Shown: one piece after another, positions 50,001 to 60,365 of the stretch
Position numbering within the stretch: the first letter of the stretch is position 1
How the letters are laid out: each line of letters begins with the position of its first letter
DNA from: Psettodes erumei
Lineage: Eukaryota > Chordata > Actinopteri > Pleuronectiformes > Psettodidae
DNA length: 64,000 bases
Direction of reading: 5' to 3'
Assembly (NCBI GenBank): GCA_016785225.1
Contig: JAFBJZ010000653.1
Span: 930,001 to 994,000 of the forward strand
The notes under the pieces: generated by a model
Told to the model about the DNA's origin: nothing
The model's input: the letters and a program-made list of their open reading frames with translations, nothing else
Database searches by the model: none
Made by a program: the position numbers and the translations under genes

Positions 50001-52764
50001 TCTGTACAACTAAACTGCAGCGCAATTATGTGTCGTAGCAAACATAATCAGATCAGTGTGCCACAAAACATATTTATCGAATGTAGTTTGTAGGAGACTG
50101 CACTGTCTCTGTTTAAATACAGTTTCGAGGAACTCTACTTTTTTTTTTCATTTTACACACATTAACAGGTAAATATATTTTACAATTTTACAAAGAGAGA
50201 TTTCCTTTCTAACACTCATTCTAACACTCAAGGGTTTCATTTAAATATCTTTTTGAGCCACTCCAATATTTCTGCAAAGATTACAGCAAAAGTACAAATG
50301 ATGTTATTTATTGCAACTGTCATTACCAATTTTCTTGTTTGTTTTGTTCTGAGTCACAGTATACTGCAGTGTGTGTTCATGGTAACGAAGGAATATGTCA
50401 CACAATGCAGCAGCATGACTCACTGTTGTGTTTTTGGGTAACAATGGAGCTCTGTGGCACAGAGGAACAATCTATACACACGTAGTACTTGTTAGTGGGA
50501 TGCATTCATTGCTGGGTCTGGGGTTTCCATGGGATTTGTTTGACATAACTAGGAAAAATAAAGAAAATATTGTTATAAAATTAAGTTAATAGATACCGTA
50601 ATAGAATCAGCCGATTCCCAGAACAGTTTAAAAGAAGTACATTCAAGTAAAAAAAAAAAAGAAATACAGATGAAAAATTTCCTTTAAGATGTATAGTTTA
50701 ATAAATCCTCAGACTATACTGGTATCCAGTCCAGTACATCCATAATGACATGATTTTGTAAAATAAAATTTTCATTTCCATTAACTTGATTAGTGCTCAA
50801 ATGATGGGTAAATCATCAATTTTTAAAACTCTTTCTATGCTATGCGTTTTATGGTTTATTAGAAGTATTAATAATGCCTCAGACCAAAATTTGATTCTAA
50901 AAAAAATCTAAAAAATTTGCCATTTTTATGAATTAGAAATATCTGGGTACAAAGCTGTGTGGAGTGTGGCTGTGCCTGTTGCTCTTGAAATGTAAATCAA
51001 GTCAATGATGGCATTTGATTGATCTATCATTTAAGACAGTGGAGAGAGAGGTTAAATTAGGTATTGAACCAGCCTCGGGCTAATATCATCCATCGTTTCA
51101 CCGGGCTCTGACAGGCCTAAATGACTATATCATCTGTTCGGAGCTGATCCCACAGCAGCAGTGGGCTATTGATAAAGAGTTAAGCTGTATTACGCCAAAA
51201 CGAGCTGTGCTTTAATCTATAATCACTGTATGGCTGCGTTACACACCGTTGTTAATCTAAAGCAGAAGCGGGGCTGAAGTTGGCGGAAGGAGTCAAGGCT
51301 TCACGCTTCATTTAGCTTTGTTCGGGATCACTCGGCTGTGCTTATTAAGATGACACCATCGTGCGTGTACCAGAACTTGAGTCTCCCACCATTCTTTTTT
51401 TTTTCTCCTAATAATCTCATTTGATTAAATTTGCCCTCAAACTAAATTCTCAGTTAGCCGGTGACTGGTTCATGCTTCTGTCAGCGTCAGAGACATACTT
51501 GTCAAACTTGGACCCATCCTCATGTGCTGTGTGTGCGATGTCTGCAGAGCAGCCATCATGTCCTCGCCTGTAGCAAAGCGGTTTTATTTACAGCAGTCAA
51601 ATACAGAATCAATACATTATCCATACTGTACAGTCATCTGACATACACCCCACAGCCACAACATTTAAACCAGATACTGATCCCTACAAACTGATCATTT
51701 TCTTTAATCTTATGATTATATGACTATTAGAACACCCATGAAGCAACAAGGTAATACTAACTTTAAGCCTCTCATGGTCGATGTGGTTAAGCACAAATTA
51801 AACTAAAAATGCAATGCTGTGCAAGAGCTTTCAGGTGTTTTGGATTTGTATCCATTACACGGTACCGCCAGGGACCGGTCTACAACACGCTGAGGAATCG
51901 CACCCATATGGTTGGACGGCTTTACCATGTGTAGTGTGGAACTTTATGCCATTCAGTCTCCAGGGTGGCCACCCACCTCAGGTGGTGAGTGCATCTGGGC
52001 GGCTTGCTGAGGCGCATCCAGCCCCTGCTGCGACTTCATCAGCAAAAACGAGCACACTTGACGAGTCCGGCGCTTCCCAATCAATGCGGATTTCTCAGAT
52101 TGGCCACCAAAGCAATTCCACAACCTTTCCAGCGGAGATGAAGTCATCGCCAAAGCAGCTGACTTCTCTCCACAGCAGGCGGTAGTGGGGGTGATGGTTG
52201 TGCGGCAGCTGCCCCCCCCCCCTCTCTGTGACTGACAGGAATCAGCTGCAGGGCCAATCAGCAGCGCACAATTACCCCGGGATAAATGTGACCCTGAAAT
52301 TGATTTAACTCCACTTGTGAAGATGACAATGAGAGGAAATTGACCTGAATCGTCGCTCTTGGATGAGGAGGAGGGTTCCGGCTGAGAGCCGTCCGCATCA
52401 CCGAGGGGAAGATGATGATGCTCCATTTTTGAGTCACGCAGTGCTGTGAATAAATGAGTCTCACCCTCTGCTGACACATGCTCATCAAAACGAGCAGAAA
52501 ACACCGTCAGGGTCAGAAGCAGCAGGTTGGTGGTGGGCCCTTCTTCTTCTGGTTCTGCAGCCAAAACTCAGGGAAAATTTTACCTCACCTCACTGAGCAT
52601 TTAAATTGGATCTAAAATGCCATTGTTATTTGGTTTGGAGAAATGACACAAGCGGAATAATGTGGACAATGCGCGGAATATTATTATTTATTGTTTTACT
52701 TTGTTTCACTATGCGATATCATTTCTCTCTTTTATCCCCCTAATCTGTTTATTCTTTTATCAAC
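44017..52764. other. upstream intergenic DNA, nothing firmly assigned
   Basis: Mostly AT-rich. Segments at 46010-46270 and 49430-49660 look like possible conserved non-coding elements. The 203-codon minus frame at 51953-52564 is the longest in the window, but it starts at TTG and I do not recognise it. Confidence -1.
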
Positions 52765-52925
52765 TAAGTGCTGAAGTGAAGGCAGCTGGACTTCTTTGTT
52801 ATCTTGAAAATTTCACCTCTCATCGAAAAGGATTCTTCAATTCTAAAAACTGGCAAGGGGAGTCCCTGGTATCTAACTTTTGGGGGTGGACATGTGATGA
52901 GCCTCACCAGGTGGGACTCGTACCC
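52765..52925 (+). repeat. inverted-repeat element, left arm
   Basis: AAGTGCTGAAGTGAAGGCAG, CTGGACTTCTTTG, a GGGTGGACATGTGATGAGCC block and CTCACCAGGTGGGACTCG recur in inverted orientation, with some divergence, at 53490-53634. I also recognise the CACCAGGTGGGACTCG..GGCGGTACCCCACCC run and the following CCATGTCACGCCATAG as pieces of a common fish repeat. Confidence -1.
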
Positions 52926-53489
52926 TGACGTTCCATTGTGTGTGGCGGTACCCCACCCGCATGTGTGTCCAACCAAGTTGCTAGGCTGAAACCAAGTGTT
53001 CTTAGTTCTAATCACGCCATGTCACGCCATAGCCTTATGATATGTTAATCACTGCTTCGCTGCTGCTTGCTCATCAGAACAGAATGCCACACATCTGATT
53101 TTAACACTCACTCGGGCCCAGCTAGAGCTGGTTGGCTACACATAGCGAGACACTGATAACACTCAGGGTCGCACTCCCTGGCGCCAGGAGGATAACACTC
53201 AAGGATGTGCGCCCTGGTCCCAGGAGAAGTCAAGATGCATAATAACTTATGATTTCCTTAGTTCGGGGCTTCATCTCTCCGACTCTTAAAGTGGACAGAT
53301 CAAAGTCTCAGCGCTGACTCTATACTCATCTTCCGTGCCTCTAAAATAAATTGTTAACCATGCGCCGTAGTTGCGTCTTCTATCTTGATAACAATTGACT
53401 AAATTCCTTCCCCTGGAATAAAGTTCCCGGGCGGGAGGACGCGGTAGTGCCCGGTCCATCACCCCTTTCACACCTCGGCCCATGTGAGT
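52926..53489. mobile_element. internal part of an inverted-repeat element
   Basis: The segment between the two arms is non-coding. It includes a near-tandem pair at about 53156-53225, in which GATAACACTCAGGGTCGCAC then CCTGG is repeated as GATAACACTCAAGGATGTGC then CCTGG. It also has an AATAAA near 53414. The repeat class is unknown to me. The arms suggest a DNA transposon or two opposed copies of one repeat. Confidence -1.
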
Positions 53490-53634
53490 CATGGTCAGAC
53501 CAAGTGAGGCTCATCATGTGAGTCTCATCACAACACCTCACATGTTGTGTGTTAACTCCAAGGACCACCCACATGTGTCCACTCCCTTGAAACGTCTTCA
53601 AGGAAAGGTCCAGTTGCCTTCACTTCAGCACTTA
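53490..53634 (-). repeat. inverted-repeat element, right arm
   Basis: Read on the minus strand this gives AAGTGCTGAAGTGAAGGCAA, CTGGACCTTTCCTTG, GTGGACACATGTGGGTGG and CATGATGAGCCTCACTTGGT. These are the same blocks, in the same order, as the left arm at 52765-52925. Confidence -1.
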
Positions 53635-54103
53635 CTACTGGGATGACCTGCATGACTGAAAACCTGCACAGACATATTATATTATCATTGTATTTTATTT
53701 TTCCTTTATTTTATTTTTGTTCTTTATTATTTTCCCATTTTCTTATTTTTTTTTTTACATAAAATTGCTGAACTGTCCCAAAACATCTAAAAATAATATT
53801 TAAAAAATTCATCTAAAAAATAATGAATAAAAAAAGACTGTATTTATTATTTTAATGTAATCTGTTTGGCTCTGTCGTTGCTTTCCTTTTATCATCAACT
53901 TTCTGTGCATATTTACTCACCTTGTCTGTTAAAGCATTCTCAGCACTCTGTTTTTAAAAGGTGCTATATCAGTGAAGTTGTTATGGTGCGGCTTATTTAT
54001 GATTTTCAATACTCAGAAGCAGTGGAAGACTTCACGGAACTGGTTAATCTGCGTGCCTTTTAGTGACAGCTCTTATTTCACTTATCTGGTGCACTGCGTG
54101 CAG

Positions 54104-54147
54104 CGGGGGTGGGGGTGGGGTGGGGGTGGGGGTGGGGGTGGGGGGGC
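54104..54147 (+). repeat. (GGGGGT)n minisatellite, G-quadruplex candidate
   Basis: Seven runs of four or more G are separated by single T on the plus strand. This is an ideal intramolecular G-quadruplex pattern. Confidence -1.
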
Positions 54148-55150
54148 TTGTCGAGCAGCTCTCAGCAAGAGCGGCAATCACGTGCAGCGCGCCGCTGCGC
54201 GTTTCGCGAATCCTCGGCAAGCTCACGAGCGTAATGAAAATGAATAAATGAGACGACGCAGTCCCAAACGACGTGGAATGGAAGTGGAAGGCAAACTGAG
54301 CTCCCCTGCTGACAGACACGACTTCATACTGAAGCCGCTTGCGTCTGTCCTCGCTCACAGGGCTGGAGGCGGTAAAAGGGTTCGCAGGCGAGACTGGCTG
54401 TGACCTCTAACGTCCCCGCTCCGCTGGACGCTTTCACCTTGGGGAAGTTTACAACCAAACTCGTGGCGTGTAAACAAACTTGTGCAACGTGGAACACATT
54501 AGGAATCTAATTACTATTGATCTCATGCCTGTCTGCGTTCGCAGAGTAAATTCATTTGGCCGGCACGCACTGCTCCACCAGCTGCAGCCTGAAATCCTTT
54601 CAGCAGCCCGCCGATTTACACAAAAGCCAGCGGTTAGTCGAGCTTGGAAGACAGCCCCGCGGCTGTACTTCATGTGCTATCCAATTACAGTAGTGCTCCA
54701 CTGATGTACTTTTTTTTTTTAAAAAGAAAAAAAAATTATGATTCATTAAGGCCAGCCTAGATTCTCCTCATCTGAATATGTTGCTGGGTTTGAGGCTGCC
54801 GCTGCGTTGCTCTACATGCGTAAAGCTTCTTGAAATTCAATTCTCTCTACAGCGAAGCCTGTCTAATTCCATCCCACTTCATACAGAAACAATCCATGCC
54901 GCTCAGGCATTGGCTGGAACGCTATCTCCTGTCTGCACACCAGCACTGAGCAGCTTTTTTTTTTTTTTTTTACCTGCAGCATTGACAACTTTCTCCTGTT
55001 TATTACAGATGGGCCGAGGGCGAGCGCCAACGTTCCGCGGGGTTAAGAGTGGCATCAGCGCGACGGGCGATAAACAATCTGTGGAGCAGATACAAATGAT
55101 CGCGGTCATTAAACACTGAGTCAGGGGAAAGGGAGAGCAGAGGACACCAT

Positions 55151-55171
55151 TGTGTGTGTGTGTGTGTGTGT
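55151..55171. repeat. (GT)n microsatellite
   Basis: About ten GT units. Confidence -1.
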
Positions 55172-55813
55172 CTGTGTCCACATCCAGTCCTTCAGTTAAA
55201 AAATATTAAATGTACAAAAAGGAAAAAAAAAACAGGAAATTTTTAGCTGGAGTTGTCGTAATTATTGTTATTCTCACAACGTGAAACTTGAAATTCATTT
55301 GTTTCTCAGCAACCAGGTGCAAAAAAACATCAATCTCGCGCAATTACTAGAGATGAGCCAGATCAATCTTCTTTTTGTAAAAAAAACCCCTAAAACTAAT
55401 CTGTTTGAGATGCAAGGGGCGGACACATCAGTGATCAACTGCACAATACTCTAATCCAAGACTATATGAATGCTTGGCAATAAGTTTTGCTTGTGTCGTG
55501 CTCATGATGTGCAGTTTTTGTTGCTAATCAGGCCATCAATCCATGCGGCAGCTGTACTGTTTATCCTTTTGAGGGTCAAATATCCACATCAGTCTACCGC
55601 AAGGCAGACAAACACGTCAATTTAGAGTCCACACTTAGCCAGCACGTCTCTGGGCTGAGGGAAGAGGCATCCGCAGGAAACCCCCCGAGGTCATTAGGAG
55701 GAAGATGCGAACGCAGCAGTTCTGACAACAACAGTGCAGAGTACTCCACATCATTCGCTGTCCATCACAGTCACAAGCAAAAGTTTGTTCCAGCAACTAA
55801 TAAAGACAAAAAC

Positions 55814-56252
55814 TACAGAGCCCCCCCTGGTGACATGGTAAAAAAATAAATAAATTGTGGTCACAATATAGCTATAACGTGCGCACAAAGTACTAATTCG
55901 TTCGCACGAATTAGGTACAACGTGCGCACAAAATACGGTAAAACGTGCGCACGGACAGCTGGGTAAGCAAATCGAGCGCCCCTTCTCTACAACCTGCCAC
56001 AATCTGTGTACTGGGCTCTGTACCTACATGATGTTCCTAAGGTGAGTGTCTTTTCTTAGCTGTTCTCGTCAACATCTTATGGAGCCCAGTACACAGATTG
56101 TTGCAGGTTGTAGAGAAGGGGCGCTCGATTTGCTTACCCGGCTGTCCATGCGCACGTTTTAACCCACGAATTAGTACTTTGTGCGCACATTATAGCTATA
56201 TTGTGGCCATGATTTATTTATTTTTTTACCATGTCACCAGGGGGGCTCCGTA
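55814..56252. mobile_element. foldback element (439 bp) with about 170-200 bp arms
   Basis: The left arm (55814-56017) and right arm (56082-56252) are inverted copies that match almost base for base over most of their length. Shared blocks are CCCCCCTGGTGACATGGTA, AATATAGCTATAA, GTGCGCACAAAGTACTAATT, GGTAAGCAAATCGAGCGCC and CCTTCTCTACAACCTGC. The left arm has about 35 extra bases holding one more ACGTGCGCAC unit. The ends are TACRGAGCCCC, and AAAAAC flanks both sides (55808-55813 and 56253-56258), a likely 6-bp target duplication. About 64 bases form the loop. A minus-strand open frame across the left arm is not protein-like. It is a non-autonomous DNA element of a family I cannot name. Confidence -1.
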
Positions 56253-58996
56253 AAAAACAGCCATCTCTACTACTTTATAACACTCTCATACTGACGATAC
56301 ACACAAATGCAGTTTTGAAGAACTTCACCTTCGTGTGAAACAATGAGCCTCAATGTGTGTGTTCACCATTGCTGCGGAATCTACTCTGCAGGACCTGGCT
56401 CTGGAGCATGAAGTCTGTACATAGAACTTTTAACCTGACTATTTATTCTGTGTATACACTCCTTTTCACATTTGATGCATGCGGTTTTTTGAGATGTGGT
56501 TAGAAGCTTGAAGTAAGCAAATTTTAACTTAACCATGGTTGTCAAAAATGTCTCGAAATTTCTTACACTCTACCATCAACTTAAAGTGAAGAGATCGATG
56601 TGAATTTAGTAACTAAAGGCCAATTTCAAACCTTTTTTTCATCAGTACAACATTTGAAGACATAACAACTGAGCAATTTATATATTTATGAGGTGTAGAG
56701 GTCAGGTTTTATATTTAATCAAAGAGCTGACGCTTTTAGTTTATTTAGTCCTGCTCTACAGTAATTACTGTTTCTGCATGGAAAAATAACAGTGAAAAAC
56801 ACTTGCTCATTCTCTCCAGACTCGTGACCTCCACCAAGGAGGTTATGTTTTCTTTGTTTGACTGTTTTTTAGCAGGATTATGTGAAAAGTAACAGAGGGA
56901 CATTCATGAAATCTTGATCAGAGGTTGCCGTTGGTGGAATTCAATTTTGGGAGTGACCCGAGTCTGTACACTTTTTGAAGACTTCTTTACTGTTGTGAGA
57001 GATACAGGACAAACTTTCACATTTCAGTTGTAATGGTCCTGTGTGGCAGGAGTGGGTGTTCTCTCTTTGCCTTAATGCAGGGCACCTGGGTCTGGTGCCC
57101 TGCAGTTTATTTGTATGGGTGGTGTGTAAATCTGGTTCAGTCTGTGCTGGGCGCTCAGACCTCTTTGCTGCTCGTTGCCTGTGGTTGTTTGTTGGTTGCT
57201 TTCAGTTGGGTTTGGCAATGGTTTGTTCAGTTTAGTTTGGTTTCTGGAGCTTGTTTGCCATATTGTTTCCCAAACTTTATCACACACGCACGCACTTACA
57301 CACGGTTCACATTTCAATTACCAGACTTTAATTGACCATTTCATTTATGTTATTGGAAATAACTTTTGTAAAAACTTCACTATGGTGTGTCTCATGGTGG
57401 GTTTCATTGTGGTCACTTGAGATATGAACTTTTCGGGGACACTTCCTCTTCACTCTTGAGAAAATATCATGAATTGATCCATATCTCCTGGTTTACGGGA
57501 AATGTTCAGCCTTGGCGTAGGTCTTTGTTCTCTGAGTGTCTTCTATTTTTTTTAGATTTGACTTCATTTTGACACCTAAACTCATTTGTAATTGTGGCCT
57601 CATGATGTTTTTTTTGTTATTGGACACATTTTTACTTAGGGTAAAAGGCCCTTGCTCATGGACTACTACTGGGTCCACGCACAATGAGCTCATTCAGCAA
57701 TTCATCAGTGCAGTCAAGTATTAAATATTGCAATCTGCTCTTGATAATTTTAGTCAATTTGAGCCATGATAAATGGCCCAAATGATCGTACATTTTCCCA
57801 AAACAAGGCGCAATTCATTCAAATCCATTCTTGAACTTCAAGTTCTTCTTAAATTCTGCCACATCTTTTTCATGCCAGCTGTAGTCTGTGTCATTGTCAG
57901 CACTCCACCGGGGCGCCAATTACTTCCCTGCAAAGTGGAATGAAATCTCAGAACATTACAACTGGTGTTACATTTAATGATTATTGCAGGGAATTGCTCC
58001 AGTTTCCTCACCGACGCAGCCAGCTCAGCGCAACGCTCCTCTGACAGCGCATGCATTTTTTATCGCATCACACTATATCAACTTGCTATTTCATCAACGT
58101 GAGCCCCGTTCCATTCGCTCGGGAGCTCGCGTGAAGAACAGCATCTGGATTTCCAAAAGAGAGCCGGGGACTGAGCAGCAAAAACAGTGTGAGATCCGTG
58201 GCAAAATAATCCCCCCCAAAAAACCACCGTTTAATTATTTGCTCATTGATGCAATCAGCTGCGGGTTTCTATGTTTTATGACACGTGCGAGTCTAATGCT
58301 GAAACCATGTAGGGTTAATTGATGCAGTGAAAGGAACCCATCTGTAATGGCTCCGTTGCGTTGGGCAGAGAGAGCTTTCATAAATAATTTAGGAATTATC
58401 TGAAATGGCATTGCACGGCGATCTGTTTTAATTGGAATGATTAGGCTCCGCTTCACAGAATCTGAGTGGGGTAACAAATGTGAGCGTGAGAAGGAAAATG
58501 CGATGAATGTCTCCCACCGTTTTCACGTCGTTTCTGTTGCTGTGGTTTTTGAGAACAGGTGATTACTGACACGGTTATTTCTTTGGTCCCGTGCAGTATT
58601 TGTAGTAGTATTTGTCGAACCCGACTGCTGCAGACTGTAAACCACAGTCGCACAACATACTCACTCGATGAAAATGTCTACGTAATGATCCTGTGATGAC
58701 TGTCTTTCCTGTGCTGGAAATCTCTTTCCTGTATCTTGCTGCACTCCTCAGGACTCTGAGAGTAAACATGTCAGACATACAGACTGCAGATCTTTGTACA
58801 GAGAACCCACCTTGATTAACAGAAAGGAAAAGATGTCACACCTGCTGACCGCGGTGATTAGGAAAACAACTTCTGCCAATTCGAGACAATGAATCTCACT
58901 AAATTTGCTGCTGCTACAGCTTAATAAGAAAAGAATTGCTGAAGTAATTTTCCAACGTGCAAGTTTTCACACACATCTCTGCATGTGTATATAATG
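56253..58996. other. upstream intergenic DNA
   Basis: Contains the old repeat at 56825-56970. A T/G-rich segment at 57030-57300 might be a retroelement fragment. A conserved-element-like stretch lies at about 58225-58450 (TTTTAATTGGAATGATTAGG and similar). No gene is seen. Confidence -1.
56825..56970 (+). repeat. old dispersed repeat fragment
   Basis: GTGACCTCCACCAAGGAGGTTAT, TTTAGCAGGATTATG and a GAAATCTTGATCAGAGG block match in order a widespread animal repeat that I know as 'gacctccgccaaggaggttatg...acaggattacgcaaaaact...'. It is non-coding and decayed. Confidence -1.
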
Positions 58997-59320
58997 ACAC
59001 ACGGTGAAATCACCAAGTGGTTTGTGAGCTGCTGGTTTGAAGCCTCAAGTTTGGCAGTTTGGCTGCAGCCATCTTGTTTATTTTAACTGGACAATACCAT
59101 ATGTGGACGACAGGTTTGGAGTTGGAGCGGAGCGAGGGGTGGTGCTGATCGCTGAGAACAATATGTGAAGGAAATGATTGGGGGTCGCCGTACGACCTGT
59201 CAATCGCACAGTAGCCACGCCCCCCAAAACATCTTCTGTTTTATCATCTTTTTTTTCCTCTAAATGGATCATAATTTACAAAATGAACATCATGTTGTGA
59301 TGAAGAAGTGGTGAAACATA
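58997..59320 (+). repeat. dispersed teleost repeat, copy B, 5' half
   Basis: This is the same repeat as at 5222-5680, from its start through TCATAATTTACAAAATGAAC and CATGTTGTGATGAAGAAG. It is then interrupted by a hAT relic and resumes at 60249. About 65-70 bp of the copy A sequence, between GAGATTATAA and CTTCTATAC, is absent from both halves. Confidence -1.
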
Positions 59321-60248
59321 AAGTGATTCCCAACCGCTGTTGTGTGCCGCGGGCAATCATCAGGTGTGCCGTAGAGGATTATACAATTTCACCTGATTGT
59401 TTTATCTGTCACTGCACGCCGCTCACTTGCAGTGACAGGCAGAACAATTAAATGCTCTTCCATCAGAGGGCAGTGTATCAGCGCGAGGCATGACTATGCA
59501 TTCCGGCAGCGTGCTTCGAGTGAGACAGGGCAGGTAAGAACGATGGATAAATATTTGAAAAGAAAAAAGGACTCAATCTTACCTGGCTCCTGAAGAAAAT
59601 TCCGACTCAGATGAAGGCCCTAGCATGAGTACTGGTCAGAAGAAAGCAAAAAAGGCGAGCTCAAGACACTACAATGAATGTTATCTTGCCTTTGGATTTA
59701 CTTTCACTGGGGAACCAAGCGCACCAAATCCGCTTTGCCTGGTGTGTGGGGAAAAATTGTCCGACAGCGCCGTGGTTCCGAGTAAACTTAAACGCCACTT
59801 AGAGACAAAACACCCGTCACTTCAAAACAAGGATACAGGCTATTTTGTTCAACTGCGTGAACAGACTGGGAAACAGGCAGCGTTATTGAGGAAAACCACT
59901 AAAACAGGTGAAAAAGCTCTTAAAGCGAGCTAACAAGTTGCTGAACTCACTGCCAAATCAAAACAGCCACACACCGTGGCAGACACGTTAATAACGCCTG
60001 CCTGCAAAATTATCTTAAAAGAGATGGTCGGCCCTGGCTCGATCTTCGTGTTTGTTTTTCTTCAATTCCTGCAAGAATATCAGCTTTGTGTTCAACTAAA
60101 CAGGCCCAGGTTTCACACTGAGTAAGTAAATTGAGATGAGATTTTCATTAAATTTAAAATTATATATACTTTTTTGTGACATGGTGTGCCGTGTGATTTT
60201 TCTCATGTCAAATGTGTGCCTTGGCTGAAAAAAGGTTGGGAAACACTG
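59321..60248 (+). mobile_element. ZBED5-like hAT element, internally deleted (928 bp)
   Basis: The left end is AAGTGATTCCCAACC and the right end is GGTTGGGAAACACTG, giving inverted ends of the CAGTGNTTCCCAACC type known in hAT Charlie-like elements. TGTGCCG blocks lie just inside both ends. It carries the start and the last codons of a BED-finger transposase, with the middle deleted. It sits inside a dispersed repeat, with no clear 8-bp duplication. Confidence -1.
59543..60121 (+). pseudogene. hAT (ZBED5-like) transposase pseudogene, N- and C-termini only
   Basis: The original start is probably the ATG at 59543 (MDKYLKRKKDS). It is followed by a frameshift within about 45 bases; the frame then continues through the ATG at 59625 for 102 codons. 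That part contains a BED-type zinc finger, C38-x2-C41-x16-H58-x4-H63, numbered from 59625, in the context LCLVCGEKL..LKRHLETKH. The frame meets one TAA at about 59931 and goes on as QVAELTAKSKQPHT..PACKIILKEM, the expected continuation in ZBED5-type proteins. Then comes an internal deletion that removes the RNase H-like catalytic core and dimerisation region. The sequence ends with the family C-terminus ARISALCSTKQAQVSH and a TGA at 60119-60121. It cannot make an active transposase, although an intact-looking BED finger peptide of 102 residues could still be translated. Confidence -1.
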
Positions 60249-60365
60249 TTCTATGCCATCCAACTGGAGAGTCACCCTGTAATGGTCATTCAATAGAACA
60301 TTGGTTGAACACACTTCTGCACCGGCTTTATTTTTCAAACGCAGAAGCTACCATACAGTGCTACC
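60249..60365 (+). repeat. dispersed teleost repeat, copy B, 3' half
   Basis: TTCTATGCCATCCAACTGGA, GAGTCACCC, GAACA..GGTTGAACACACTTC and TGCACCGGCTTTATTTTTCA align in order with the last 110 or so bases of copy A at about 5570-5680. This completes the copy interrupted by the hAT relic. Confidence -1.

Larger units (their letters stand above)
53635..55813. other. upstream intergenic DNA
   Basis: Very AT-rich at 53680-53860, then the G-rich tract and a CpG-richer zone (54150-54460) with no recognisable coding sequence. Confidence -1.

Noticed and set aside
55751..56002. 83-codon minus-strand protein rich in Cys and Val
   Set aside because: It lies mostly within one arm of the foldback element. 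The inverted arm makes similar frames, so it is not a gene.
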